The notes beneath the pieces are model-generated. The model saw nothing but the letters and a program-made list of their open reading frames with translations. It was not told where the DNA came from and did no database searches. A stretch of 64,000 bases of DNA from Acidimicrobiia bacterium (lineage in GTDB: Bacteria; Actinomycetota; Acidimicrobiia; Spongiisociales; ZC4RG35), in the NCBI GenBank assembly GCA_017577575.1, contig PKRG01000001.1:124001-188000 (forward strand), read 5' to 3'. Positions 17,102-25,823 of this stretch are shown piece after piece. Both the position numbers and the translations under genes were made by a program. How positions within the stretch are numbered: the first letter of the stretch is position 1; every line of letters starts with the position of its first letter.

Positions 17102-18396
17102 CTCCGGCCACTTCCCGCACCCGCTCGACGGAGTGGTTCGCCCGAGCGACCGAGGTCATGCCGGGCGGCGTCAACTCGCCGGTCCGCGCCTTCGGGGCCG
17201 TCGGCGGCTCGCCGCCGTTCGTCGAATCCGCCCGGGGCGCCCATCTGCACACGGTCGACGGCGACGAGTACATCGACTTCGTCGCCTCCTGGGGAGCGCT
17301 GATCCTCGGCCACGCCCACCCCCTCGTCGTGGCCGCCCTCGAGGAGGTGATCGCCGCGGGAACCTCGTTCGGGCTCCCCACGGTCGCCGAAGTGGAGCTG
17401 GCCGAGCTCGTCTGCTCGCTGGTGCCGTCGGTCGAGGTGGTGCGGATGGTCAACTCCGGCACCGAGGCGACGGCATCGGTGCTGCGCATCGCCCGCGCCG
17501 CGACCGGCCGCTCCAAGGTCGTCAAGTTCGAGGGCTGCTACCACGGCCACAGCGACTCGTTCCTCGTCAAAGCGGGATCCGGCCTGGCCACCTTCGGGGA
17601 GCCCTCCAGCCCCGGCGTCCCCCCTGCCACCGCCTCCGACACCCGGGTCGCCCGCTACAACGACCTCGACTCGGTGGCCGATTGCCTCGCCGATCGCGAA
17701 GTGGCCGCGGTCGTCGTCGAGCCGGTCGCCGGCAACATGGGGTGCGTCCCACCCGACCCCGATTTCCTCCCCGGCCTGCGGCGCCTCTGCGACGAGCACG
17801 GCACCCTCCTCGTCTTCGACGAGGTCATGACCGGGTTCCGGGTCGCCCTGGGCGGCGCCCAGGCCCGCTACGGGGTCGTCCCCGACCTCACCGCCCTCGG
17901 CAAGGTCGTCGCCGGGGGAGCGCCCGGAGCCGCCTACGGGGGGAGAGCCGACCTCATGCGCCAGGTCGCCCCCGACGGCCCCGTGTACCAGGCGGGGACC
18001 CTGGCCGGAAACCCGCTCGTCACCGCCGCCGGTCTCGCCACCCTCCGCTACCTGGCCGACCACCCCGACCTCTACGACAGGTTCGACGTCGCCGGCGGCC
18101 GGGTGGCCGACCACCTCGGCGCCGTCCTCTCGAGGATCGGCCGGCCCGGCGTCGTTACCCATGTCGGGGGAATGTTCGGCATCTTCCTGGGCGTCGAAGA
18201 CGTCCGCAGCTGGGACGACGTCTCGGCCGTCGACCGGGAGTGGTTCGGCCGCTTCTTCCGCGCCGCGCTGGAGCGGGGGGTGCTCTTGCCCCCGTCGGCG
18301 TTCGAGGCCTGGTTCCTGATGGAGGCCCATCTGGACGGGACCCTCGACCGGGCCCTCGACGTCCTGGAGGAGGCGCTGGAGGTGAGCGCCCGATGA
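17098..18396 (+). CDS. hemL: glutamate-1-semialdehyde 2,1-aminomutase
   Basis: PLP enzyme of 432 residues that turns glutamate-1-semialdehyde into 5-aminolevulinate. It begins with the family PGGVNSPVRAF motif. The PLP-binding aspartate is in LLVFDEVMTGFR, and the Schiff-base Lys269 is in ALGKVVAGGAPGAAYGG. It overlaps hemB and hemE by 4 bases each. With HemA it forms the C5 entry to the pathway. Confidence 0.95.
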   Translation: MTPATSRTRSTEWFARATEVMPGGVNSPVRAFGAVGGSPPFVESARGAHLHTVDGDEYIDFVASWGALILGHAHPLVVAALEEVIAAGTSFGLPTVAEVELAELVCSLVPSVEVVRMVNSGTEATASVLRIARAATGRSKVVKFEGCYHGHSDSFLVKAGSGLATFGEPSSPGVPPATASDTRVARYNDLDSVADCLADREVAAVVVEPVAGNMGCVPPDPDFLPGLRRLCDEHGTLLVFDEVMTGFRVALGGAQARYGVVPDLTALGKVVAGGAPGAAYGGRADLMRQVAPDGPVYQAGTLAGNPLVTAAGLATLRYLADHPDLYDRFDVAGGRVADHLGAVLSRIGRPGVVTHVGGMFGIFLGVEDVRSWDDVSAVDREWFGRFFRAALERGVLLPPSAFEAWFLMEAHLDGTLDRALDVLEEALEVSAR

Positions 18397-19415
18397 GGCT
18401 GCTCGCCGCACTGCGCGGAGAACGGCTCGACCGTCCCCCGATCTGGTTCATGCGCCAGGCCGGTCGCTATCTCCCCGAGTACCGGGAGCTGCGGGAGCGG
18501 TGCTCGTTCGTGGAGGCGATGCGCCGCCCCGACGTCGCCGTCGAGATCACCCTCCAGCCGCTGCGACGGTTCCCGCTGGACGCCGCGATCGTCTTCGCCG
18601 ACATAATGACGCCCCTGGAGGCGCTGGGCATCGAGGTCGACTTCGACCCCGGCCCTCGGCTCCAGCCGCTGAGCCTCGACCAGGTCGCCCACCTGCCGGC
18701 CTTCCGGCCGGAGGCAGTCGGTCATGTGGCGGCGACGGTCGCCGGGGTTCGCGCCGAAGTCGGGGCGGACGTGGCCGTGATCGGCTTCGCCGGAGGGCCG
18801 GCGACGGTGCTGGCCTACCTCCTCGAAGGATCCGGATCCCGCCACTTCTCAGAGTTCCGGCGCGCCCTCCACACGCCCGGCGTGGACGCCGCGCTCGGCC
18901 GGCTGGCCGAAGCGACCCGCCGGTATCTGCGGATGCAGGTGGAGGCGGGCGCCGATGTCGTCCAGCTGTTCGACAGCTGGGCGGGCGCCCTGTCGGTGGA
19001 TGTGTACCGCCGCCACGTCATACCCGCCGCCCGCGCCGCCCTGGCCGACCTCGACGTGCCCACCATCTACTTCGCTCCGGCCGCCTCCCACTTGTTGGAG
19101 GTGATGCCCGAGATCGGCGCCACCGCCTACGGAGTCGACTGGCGCCTGCCCATCGACGAAGCCTGGAGGCGTCTGGGCCGCAGCCACCCGGTCCAGGGCA
19201 ACCTCGACCCGGCCGTCCTCCTCACCGACCCGCCCACCGTCGCCGCTGCCACCACTCACGTGCTGGAACGGGCGAGCGGAGTCGACGGTCACGTGTTCAA
19301 CCTCGGCCACGGGATCCTGCCGACCACCCCCGTCGACAACGTCGCCGCCATGGTCGAGACGGTGGTGGGTTGGGACCGTTCCTCGACCGCCGCCACGAAA
19401 GGAGCATCCGCTTGA
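18393..19415 (+). CDS. hemE: uroporphyrinogen decarboxylase
   Basis: Enzyme of 340 residues that removes four carboxyls to give coproporphyrinogen III. It has the family N-terminal WFMRQAGRYLPEYR with the substrate-binding arginines, ADIMTPLEALG, and the C-terminal NLGHGILP. The ATG overlaps the hemL stop. A GGAG ribosome site for hemQ is embedded in its last codons. Confidence 0.95.
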   Translation: MRLLAALRGERLDRPPIWFMRQAGRYLPEYRELRERCSFVEAMRRPDVAVEITLQPLRRFPLDAAIVFADIMTPLEALGIEVDFDPGPRLQPLSLDQVAHLPAFRPEAVGHVAATVAGVRAEVGADVAVIGFAGGPATVLAYLLEGSGSRHFSEFRRALHTPGVDAALGRLAEATRRYLRMQVEAGADVVQLFDSWAGALSVDVYRRHVIPAARAALADLDVPTIYFAPAASHLLEVMPEIGATAYGVDWRLPIDEAWRRLGRSHPVQGNLDPAVLLTDPPTVAAATTHVLERASGVDGHVFNLGHGILPTTPVDNVAAMVETVVGWDRSSTAATKGASA

Positions 19416-20158
19416 GCGCCCCCGAGACTCTCGAGGGCTGGTTCGCCCTCCACGACTTCCGACGTCTCGACCAGGCCGCCTGGAGAGCGGCCCCGCCAGA
19501 GACCAAGGAGAAGGCGCTGGCCGAAGCCCGCGACCTGCTCGACGCCTATGCCCGCGTCGACGACGCCCCGGAAGGACGCAGCGTCACCTACGCAGTGGTC
19601 GGCCACAAGGCCGACCTGCTGTTGTTCCACCTCCGGCCCGAGGTCGGCCAGCTCGCCCGCCTCGAGCAGGAGTTCGACCGCACCCTCCTCGGGTCGATGA
19701 CCACCCGTCCCTACTCGTACCTGTCGGTGATCGAGATCAGCCGCCACAACGCACCCGAGGGAGCGGCAGAGAACATCGAATCGAGCCCCTACATCCAGGC
19801 TCGCCTCCGCCCCGAGATCCCCGAACACAGCCGTTACGTCTGCTTCTACCCGATGAGCAAGAAGCGGCACCTCACCGACAACTGGTACACGCTGCCGTCG
19901 GAGGAGAGGGCCCGCTTCATGCGGGAGCACGGCCGGACCGGTCGCAAGTACGCCGGCAAGGTGACCCAGATAGTCACCGGCTCCATGGGCCTCGACGACT
20001 GGGAATGGGGGGTGACCCTCTTCGCCGACGACCCCCTCCAGTTCAAGAAGCTCGTCTACGAGATGCGCTTCGACGAGGTCAGCTCCCGCTTCGGGGAGTT
20101 CGGCCCGTTCTACGTAGGAGAGAAAGTCGACGATCTCAGGAGGTTGTTCGGTGAGTGA
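19412..20158 (+). CDS. hemQ: coproheme decarboxylase (chlorite-dismutase family HemQ)
   Basis: Protein of 248 residues that converts coproheme to heme b with peroxide, the last step of the coproporphyrin-dependent pathway. The chlorite-dismutase fold signatures include YLSVIEISRH, the YPMSKKR motif with the catalytic Tyr, and MREHGRTGRKY, which carries the proximal heme His. TTG start overlapping the hemE stop (TTGA) behind AAAGGAG. Its presence fixes the route as coproporphyrin type. It overlaps hemH by 8 bases. Confidence 0.93.
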   Translation: MSAPETLEGWFALHDFRRLDQAAWRAAPPETKEKALAEARDLLDAYARVDDAPEGRSVTYAVVGHKADLLLFHLRPEVGQLARLEQEFDRTLLGSMTTRPYSYLSVIEISRHNAPEGAAENIESSPYIQARLRPEIPEHSRYVCFYPMSKKRHLTDNWYTLPSEERARFMREHGRTGRKYAGKVTQIVTGSMGLDDWEWGVTLFADDPLQFKKLVYEMRFDEVSSRFGEFGPFYVGEKVDDLRRLFGE

Positions 20159-21056
20159 AAGAGCCGTCTTCTTGGTCGGGTTCGGCGGCCCCGAATCCCT
20201 GGACGAGGTGCCGCCGTTCGTCGAGTCGGTGCTCGGGCGCGTGCCGCCCGAGCACGTCACGGAGCATGCGGTCGAGCGCTACCGCCTGATCGGCGGGGGC
20301 TCGCCGCTTCCGGCCACCACCCGCCGCCAGGCGCAGCTGGTCGCCGAGGAGCTGGGGCGCCGCGGTGTCGACGCCGGCGTGTACGTGGGGATGCTCCACG
20401 CCGACCCGACCATCCGATCGGCTGCCGACCGGATGGTCGCCGACGGCGTGGAGGACGTCACAGTCGTGAGCCTCGCTCCCTACCGGTGTGAAGTGTCCAC
20501 CGACGCCTACGAGGCCGCTGCCCGGCGAGCGCTAGAGGGCAGGGTCGAGACGCTGCGTTTCGCGCCCGACTGGAACCTCGCACCCCGCTACGTGGAAGGC
20601 CTGGCCGAGATGCTCTCCGAAGCGCTCCGTCAGGCGCCCGAAGGAACCCCGGTCGTGTTCGCTGCCCACAGCCTGCCCCAGCGCATGATCGACCAGGGCG
20701 ACCCCTACGTCGACCAACTGACCGCCACCGCCCGCGAGGTGGCTTCCCGCCTCGGCCTCGCCGACTGGCACATCGCCTACCAGAGCGTGTCGGCAGCCGC
20801 TCGCGAGCCGTGGCTCGGGCCGGCGGTGGAGGACGTGATGGACGAGCTGAAGGCACGGGGCGCACCGGCGGTGATGGTCGACCCGATCGGGTTCATCGCC
20901 GACCACGTCGAGACTCTGTACGACAACGACGTCGAGCACCGCCAGCACGCCGACGAGATCGGGATCGAATTCCACCGCTGCCGCTGCCTCAACGACCATC
21001 CCGCCCTGATCGACGCCCTGTGCGACGTCGTGACCGAAGCCATGGCAGGTGTCTGA
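20151..21056 (+). CDS. hemH: coproporphyrin ferrochelatase
   Basis: Soluble enzyme of 301 residues that inserts Fe2+ into coproporphyrin III. It begins FLVGFGGPESLDEVPPF. The metal-site His is in FAAHSLPQRM and the Glu in DHVETLYDND. As part of an operon with hemQ and hemY, it should act on coproporphyrin rather than protoporphyrin (CpfC type). GTG start inside the hemQ 3' end. Confidence 0.93.
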   Translation: MSERAVFLVGFGGPESLDEVPPFVESVLGRVPPEHVTEHAVERYRLIGGGSPLPATTRRQAQLVAEELGRRGVDAGVYVGMLHADPTIRSAADRMVADGVEDVTVVSLAPYRCEVSTDAYEAAARRALEGRVETLRFAPDWNLAPRYVEGLAEMLSEALRQAPEGTPVVFAAHSLPQRMIDQGDPYVDQLTATAREVASRLGLADWHIAYQSVSAAAREPWLGPAVEDVMDELKARGAPAVMVDPIGFIADHVETLYDNDVEHRQHADEIGIEFHRCRCLNDHPALIDALCDVVTEAMAGV

Positions 21057-22452
21057 GATCGGCCCCGTCGTAGTGGTGGGAGGCGGGGTCACCGGGCTCG
21101 TCGCCGCCCACCACCTCCTCCAGGCCGGGGTCGACGTGGCGATCGTCGAGGCCTCGCAACGCCTCGGGGGCAAGGTGCGGACCGAACACGTCGACGGATT
21201 CGTCGTCGAAGCCGGGCCCGACAGCTTCGTCGCACAGAAGAGAACGGTCCTCGAGCTCGCCGCCCACCTCGGCCTCGACGGCGACGTCCGGCCGACCCGT
21301 CCCGGCGTCGGCGGCTCGCGGGTGTGGTGGGACGGCCGCCTCCACGACCTGCCCGAAGGGCTGCTGCTGATGGCGCCGTCGCGCCTCACGCCTCTGTTCC
21401 GCTCGTCGCTCCTGTCGTGGAAAGGCAAGCTGCGGGTGCTCGGCGACCTCTTCCTCCCGAGGGGAGGCAGCGACGACGAGAGCCTGGAGTCGTTCGTTCT
21501 GCGCCGCCTCGGCCCGGAGATGCTCGAGCGTGTCGCCCAGCCCCTCGTGGCCGGCATCCACGCGGCGGAGCCTTCGACCATGAGCCTGAGAGCCAGCTTC
21601 CCCCGGTTCCTGGACATGGAGAGGGAACACCGCAGCCTGTTCCTCGCCGCCCGGGCGGCCAGGAAGAAGGCGACGGGGGCGAGCGGGAGCCATTTCGTCA
21701 CCTTCGCCCGGGGCATGGGCCAGCTCACCGACGCTCTCGTCGAGGCAATCGGGCCGGCTTACGTGCGGACAGGGGTGGCGGTGACGGACCTGGAAGCCCG
21801 AGGAGGCGGCTACCGGCTCGGCTTGGGCGCCGGGTCGACCCTCGAAGCCGCGGCGGTGGTCCTGGCTGCGCCGGCCCGCACCACTGCCCGGTTGCTCGCT
21901 CCGGTCGTTCCCGAAGCAGCGGCCGCCATCGGCGGCATAGCCCAGGTGTCGACCTCCACCGTCACCCTCGTCTACCGGGCGGCCGACGTCCCCGAGCTGT
22001 CGGGAACCGGCTTTCTGGTCCCGGCGGCACAAGGCCGCAAGGTGACAGGGGTGACGTTCCTATCGAACAAGTGGCCGGGACGCGTCCCCGACGACCGCTT
22101 CGTGATGCTGCGCGCCTTCGTCGGAGGCCGGCACGGCCAGCAGGCAGCCACGTGCCCGCGCGATCAGCTGGTGGAGATCGTCCGCGCCGAGTTGGCCGAG
22201 ATGCTCGACTTGCGGGCCGACCCGGTGCTGACACGGGTGTTCCAGTGGGTGGACGGCCTGCACCGCTACACGTTGGGTCACCTGGACCGGGTCAGGGTCG
22301 CCGAGGCGGCGTTGGATCAGCACCCCGGCCTCGTCGTCGCCGGCGCCGCCTTCCACGGCATCGGGCTCAACGAATGCGTCGACTCCGGCCGCCGGGCGGC
22401 GATGCGGCTGCTGGCGGGACAGCTCGCCGGCCAGCCGGGCGGCCGGCGGTAG
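21049..22452 (+). CDS. hemY: coproporphyrinogen III oxidase, HemY/CgoX type
   Basis: FAD enzyme of 467 residues oxidising coproporphyrinogen III to coproporphyrin III. The dinucleotide-binding motif GGGVTGLVAAHHLLQAG is at the N-terminus, followed by RLGGKVRTEHVDGFVVEAGPDSF. The C-terminal FAD segment has VAGAAFHGIGLNECVDSGR. GTG start, 8 bases before the hemH stop. It is the last gene of the heme operon. Confidence 0.92.
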   Translation: MSEIGPVVVVGGGVTGLVAAHHLLQAGVDVAIVEASQRLGGKVRTEHVDGFVVEAGPDSFVAQKRTVLELAAHLGLDGDVRPTRPGVGGSRVWWDGRLHDLPEGLLLMAPSRLTPLFRSSLLSWKGKLRVLGDLFLPRGGSDDESLESFVLRRLGPEMLERVAQPLVAGIHAAEPSTMSLRASFPRFLDMEREHRSLFLAARAARKKATGASGSHFVTFARGMGQLTDALVEAIGPAYVRTGVAVTDLEARGGGYRLGLGAGSTLEAAAVVLAAPARTTARLLAPVVPEAAAAIGGIAQVSTSTVTLVYRAADVPELSGTGFLVPAAQGRKVTGVTFLSNKWPGRVPDDRFVMLRAFVGGRHGQQAATCPRDQLVEIVRAELAEMLDLRADPVLTRVFQWVDGLHRYTLGHLDRVRVAEAALDQHPGLVVAGAAFHGIGLNECVDSGRRAAMRLLAGQLAGQPGGRR

Positions 22453-22486
22453 CCGTCCTCTGCCGCACGCCAGGCCGGTGCAGGGA

Positions 22487-22517
22487 AACCGCCTGATTCG
22501 AAGCCGGTGGGGCGGTT
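22487..22517. terminator. weak hairpin after the heme operon
   Basis: AACCGCC (22487-22493) pairs with GGCGGTT (22511-22517) across a 17-base loop, 34 bases after the hemY stop. There is no U-tract, and the right arm touches a -10-like TACGCT (22517-22522) of the next gene, so it may instead be regulatory. Confidence 0.3.
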
Positions 22518-22550
22518 ACGCTCGGCGCGGTGATCGAGGTGAGTCGATGA
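22517..22550 (+). promoter_or_regulatory. leaderless promoter with six-codon mini-ORF
   Basis: TACGCT (22517-22522) is followed after 7 bases by GTG at 22530, the spacing of leaderless actinobacterial starts. That GTG opens a six-codon reading frame whose TGA (22548-22550) overlaps the ATG of the next gene (ATGA). It could couple translation of the reductase to a tiny leader peptide. The pattern is visible; function is inferred. Confidence 0.35.
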
Positions 22551-23032
22551 CCGAACGCGGGCGCGACCCCGCCGAACGGGGCATCCTCCGGCTCTTCTAC
22601 CGGGATTGGCGGCCGACGCGGCTCGGTCGGATCGCCAATCGGCTGACGGAGTGGTGGGCGTCCAAGGGACTTCCGCCGCGGTTCCAGCAGACGCTCGAGG
22701 TCCGGGGCCGGAAGTCCGGACAGATCCGCTCCACACCCGTGGTGGTGACGACCGTCGAGGGTGAGCGGTACCTGGTGGCCATGCTCGGCCCCGACTCGGA
22801 ATGGGTCAAGAACGTGAGAGCCGCCGGCGGCGAAGCCGCCCTCCGGCACGGCGGCCGCCAGCCGGTCCGCCTGGAGGAGGTCCCGCCCGAACAACGCGCC
22901 CCGGTCCTCGCCGAGTACGTGCGGATCGCGACCAGCGGTCGGCGTCATATCCCGGTGGCGCCGGGAGCGTCCCTCGCCGAGTTCGATGCCGTCGCCCACC
23001 TCTACCCGGTGTTCCGGATAGCGAGTCGCTGA
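22547..23032 (+). CDS. deazaflavin (F420)-dependent nitroreductase family protein
   Basis: Protein of 161 residues in the DDN-like split-barrel family. The core RGRKSGQIRSTPVVVT contains the typical Gly-Arg-Lys-Ser-Gly F420-phosphate loop, and YLVAMLGPDSEWVKNVRAAGGEA is the usual second signature. It would use reduced F420 to reduce quinones or other electrophiles. ATG 22547 was chosen by family alignment. Substrate unknown. Confidence 0.85.
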   Translation: MTERGRDPAERGILRLFYRDWRPTRLGRIANRLTEWWASKGLPPRFQQTLEVRGRKSGQIRSTPVVVTTVEGERYLVAMLGPDSEWVKNVRAAGGEAALRHGGRQPVRLEEVPPEQRAPVLAEYVRIATSGRRHIPVAPGASLAEFDAVAHLYPVFRIASR

Positions 23033-23060
23033 GCCCGCGTCCACGTCGGCCGACGGGCCT

Positions 23061-23723
23061 TCAGGACTCCATCCGTCCCGTCGCCCAGGCCCACGCCGCC
23101 AGCTCCACCCGATTGCGGGCCCCGACCTTGGTCATCAGGTGGGAGATGTGGGTCTTCACCGTCGGAAGGGAGATGAACAGCTCGTCGGCTATCTCGGTGT
23201 TCGTCAGCCCTCTCGCCACCGCCTCGAGGACTTCCTCCTCCCGTTCGGTGAGAGGCTCGAGCGGCTGGGGGACCTCCCGGGGCTGGGTCTTCGAGAAGTG
23301 ACGCAGCAGGCGCACGGTGATCGACGGAGACACCAGGGCGTCGCCGCGGGCGGCGGCGTGCACCGCCTCGACGAGCAGTTGCGGGCCGGCGTCTTTGAGC
23401 AGGAACCCGGAGGCGCCGTTGCGGAGAGCGGTGTAGACGTACTCGTCGAGATCGAACGTGGTGACCACCACCACCGGGATCGGGTCCTCCACGCCGGGAC
23501 CGGCGAGGCGCTTCGTCGCCTCCAGCCCGTCCATCTCGGGCATGCGGATGTCGAGGAGGGCGACGTCGGGGCGCAGCCGGCGCGCTTCGGCGACCGCGGT
23601 CCGGCCGTCGGCAGCCTCGCCCACCACCTCGATCCCGTTCGACTCGAGGATCAGCTTGAACCCGGAACGGACCAGCTCCTGGTCGTCGGCTATCAGCACC
23701 CGCAGGGGCCGGCCGGACGTCAT
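23061..23723 (-). CDS. NarL/LuxR-type response regulator
   Basis: Protein of 220 residues. The receiver domain has Asp13-Asp14 and phospho-acceptor Asp58 in ALLDIRMPEMDG. The C-terminal LuxR-type HTH starts LTEREEEVLEAVARGLTNTEIA. The ATG at 23723 overlaps the kinase stop (ATGA), so this start is preferred to the upstream ATG at 23741. It is the output of the adjacent kinase and probably controls the divergent ABC operon. Confidence 0.92.
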   Translation of the reverse strand: MTSGRPLRVLIADDQELVRSGFKLILESNGIEVVGEAADGRTAVAEARRLRPDVALLDIRMPEMDGLEATKRLAGPGVEDPIPVVVVTTFDLDEYVYTALRNGASGFLLKDAGPQLLVEAVHAAARGDALVSPSITVRLLRHFSKTQPREVPQPLEPLTEREEEVLEAVARGLTNTEIADELFISLPTVKTHISHLMTKVGARNRVELAAWAWATGRMES

Positions 23724-24892
23724 CTCTCTATCGGAATCCATGCGGTCACCGACCATCCTCGGCCAGGGCGCGGCCCGGCCCAAAACTGGCCACCCAGCGC
23801 CGAAACCCGCTCTGCCATGCCGGTGAGCCCGAACCCGCGCTCGCCGACACGCTCGTGGTGGCGTCCGTCGTCGACCACGCTCACCTGGATGCCGTCGTCC
23901 TGGCGTCGCACCTTCACCTCGACTCGGGACACGTCGATACCGTGGCGGCCGATGTTGGTGAGACTCTCCTGGACGATCCGGTAGATCGACGGCTCCATCG
24001 AAGCCGGCACCGCCGAGTGGTCGATCTCGATGTCGAGTTCGTAGCCGTCCCGTTTCGACGCTTCCCGGGCGAGAGTCTCCACGTCGGCGAGGCCCGCGGT
24101 GGGCGCCAACGGCTCGTCGCCGCCGGACTCGCGGAGCGCCCCGACCAGGCGGCGCATGGCGTTCATGGTGGCGATGCCGCTCTCTTCGATCTTGGCCAGC
24201 GCCTGCTGCACCGCTTCGGGGTCCTTGTTCCCGATCGCCCGGGCCGCCTGGGCTTGGACCACGATCCCCGTGACGTGGTGCGCGACCGAGTCGTGGAGCT
24301 CCCGGGCGATGGCGAGGCGCTCGGCACGGCGGGTGGCGTCCTCAGTCATCTCCCGATTCCGCTGCGCCCACCGCCGCGACAGCCCGGCGACGACGGCGAG
24401 GGTGAGCGTGAGCCAGAACACCGCCAGCAGCGGGACCGGGGCGGGGGTGCGCACCGCGACGGCGACGGTGCCCATCACGGCCACCAGCAGCCCGAAGGCC
24501 GCTCGCCGGGGTTGTTCGGTGCGGACGACCTCGCTCGAGAGGATCGACATTGCGGCGACCTCGGAGAAGCCGAGGGGGCTGAGATTCACACCCAGGATCC
24601 CCAGCGTGCCGTAGTAGCCGATGGTCACCAAGAAGGCCAGCCCACTGGCGACGACCACACCGGTCAGGGGGTTGCGGAAGGTCCCGAACACGAGCCAGAC
24701 CATCACGAAGGCGATCGCCGCCGAGAGCCAGGGGGTGTGCCTGCCCACCGAGGTGATCAGGTCGATCGCGACGAAGGAGGCCATCCCCACGACTATCCCG
24801 GCGTAGACGATGGCGTCGAGGGCGCGGCTCCAATCGAGCGATCGCAGGGGTCCTGGCTCGCGCTCGGACCCGGCAGGTGAAGGGGAGTCCAC
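23720..24892 (-). CDS. sensor histidine kinase (HisKA_3 type)
   Basis: Membrane kinase of 390 residues. Several hydrophobic segments span about residues 25-155. The dimerisation/phosphotransfer helix has AIARELHDSVAHHV with the phosphorylated His, and the HATPase domain has VVDDGRHHERVGERGFGLTGM. The start is GTG 24892, 7 bases after a TAGGCT -10 box; the longer open frame upstream is chance. It pairs with the downstream response regulator and is divergent from an ABC exporter, a typical envelope-stress or antibiotic-sensing layout. Confidence 0.9.
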   Translation of the reverse strand: MDSPSPAGSEREPGPLRSLDWSRALDAIVYAGIVVGMASFVAIDLITSVGRHTPWLSAAIAFVMVWLVFGTFRNPLTGVVVASGLAFLVTIGYYGTLGILGVNLSPLGFSEVAAMSILSSEVVRTEQPRRAAFGLLVAVMGTVAVAVRTPAPVPLLAVFWLTLTLAVVAGLSRRWAQRNREMTEDATRRAERLAIARELHDSVAHHVTGIVVQAQAARAIGNKDPEAVQQALAKIEESGIATMNAMRRLVGALRESGGDEPLAPTAGLADVETLAREASKRDGYELDIEIDHSAVPASMEPSIYRIVQESLTNIGRHGIDVSRVEVKVRRQDDGIQVSVVDDGRHHERVGERGFGLTGMAERVSALGGQFWAGPRPGRGWSVTAWIPIER

Positions 24893-24899
24893 GACCGCG

Positions 24900-24905
24900 A
24901 GCCTA
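24900..24905 (-). promoter_or_regulatory. -10 box of a leaderless kinase transcript
   Basis: TAGGCT read on the minus strand, 7 bases from the GTG at 24892. This placement, shared by several genes here, supports the chosen kinase start. Confidence 0.5.
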
Positions 24906-25002
24906 TCGGGCGCCTGTCGGAGGGGAATCGTCCATAAGGATGATGCCGGATTCGTCTCTGCGGCCGATGCGGGCAGGCGGTCGTTTTCGCACAGTGGCCG
25001 GC

Positions 25003-25149
25003 ATGAACACGTTTCTCGAATTCTTGGTCGGGACGGGCCTCGTGGTGGCTGCGTCCCTCGTCGTCCTGATGCTCGTGGGAGGTGCCTTGACGGCGGTCCT
25101 CGAGTGGATCCGTCCGCAGGGCCCCTTGACCGGAAGGAGCGCACGATGA
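25003..25149 (+). CDS. 48-residue single-pass membrane protein
   Basis: MNTFLEFLVG opens a small protein with one strongly hydrophobic segment (about residues 8-34) and a positively charged tail. Its stop overlaps the ATG of the ABC ATPase (ATGA), so it is translationally coupled to the exporter genes. Possible roles are a transporter-associated small subunit or a sensor, but nothing in the sequence shows which. No family recognised. Confidence 0.6.
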   Translation: MNTFLEFLVGTGLVVAASLVVLMLVGGALTAVLEWIRPQGPLTGRSAR

Positions 25150-25823
25150 CGTTGGAGAGGCCAGTCTTGGTGGGCCGTGGCCTGACGAAGCGCTACGGCG
25201 ACGTCACGGCGATCGACGGAGTGGACATCGACGTATGGAGGGGGAGCTCGATCGCCCTCACCGGGCCGAGTGGAGCGGGGAAGACGACGCTTCTGCATGT
25301 TCTGGCCGGGATCATCCGTCCCGACGAGGGCAGCGTGACCCTGGAAGGGGTGCGGATCGACTCGGCACCCGACCGTGAGCGGTCACGTCTGCGCCGTCGC
25401 CACTTCGGCTTCGTGTTCCAGGAGGGCTATCTGGTCCCGGAGCTGACGGCGGTGGAGAACGTGGCCCTTCCGCTGATGCTCCTCGGTCATCCCAAAGCCA
25501 AAGCGATGCGCGAGGCGTACCGCTGGTTCGAACCGTTCGGCCTCGAGGGGCTGGAGCACCGCCGCCCCGGTGAGCTGTCCGGTGGCCAGGCACAGCGCGT
25601 CGCCATCGCCCGGGCGATCATCACCGGGCCCTCCGTGGTGTTCGCCGACGAGCCCACCGCCGCTCTGGACTCGGAGACCACCCATCGGACGATGTCGCTC
25701 CTCGAGTCGGCGGTGCGCCACGCCAACGCCGGCCTCGTGGTCGTCACCCACGATCCGGAGGTGGCGGCCCGCTGTGACGTGCAGATCTCGATCCTCGACG
25801 GACGGCTTAGGAAGGCGGCATGA
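25146..25823 (+). CDS. ABC transporter ATP-binding protein (MacB/LolD-like)
   Basis: ATPase of 225 residues. Walker A GPSGAGKT, Q-loop VFQEGYL, signature LSGGQAQRVAIARAI, Walker B VVFADEPTAALD and switch His VVTHDP are present. The subgroup partners FtsX-like permeases and typically exports antimicrobial peptides or lipoproteins. ATGA overlaps on both sides tie it to the small membrane protein and the permease. Confidence 0.92.
   Translation: MTLERPVLVGRGLTKRYGDVTAIDGVDIDVWRGSSIALTGPSGAGKTTLLHVLAGIIRPDEGSVTLEGVRIDSAPDRERSRLRRRHFGFVFQEGYLVPELTAVENVALPLMLLGHPKAKAMREAYRWFEPFGLEGLEHRRPGELSGGQAQRVAIARAIITGPSVVFADEPTAALDSETTHRTMSLLESAVRHANAGLVVVTHDPEVAARCDVQISILDGRLRKAA

Noticed and set aside
22487..22517. 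Strong intrinsic terminator after the heme operon
   Set aside because: Stem of only 7 pairs, 17-base loop and no U-tract, so it is listed as weak only.
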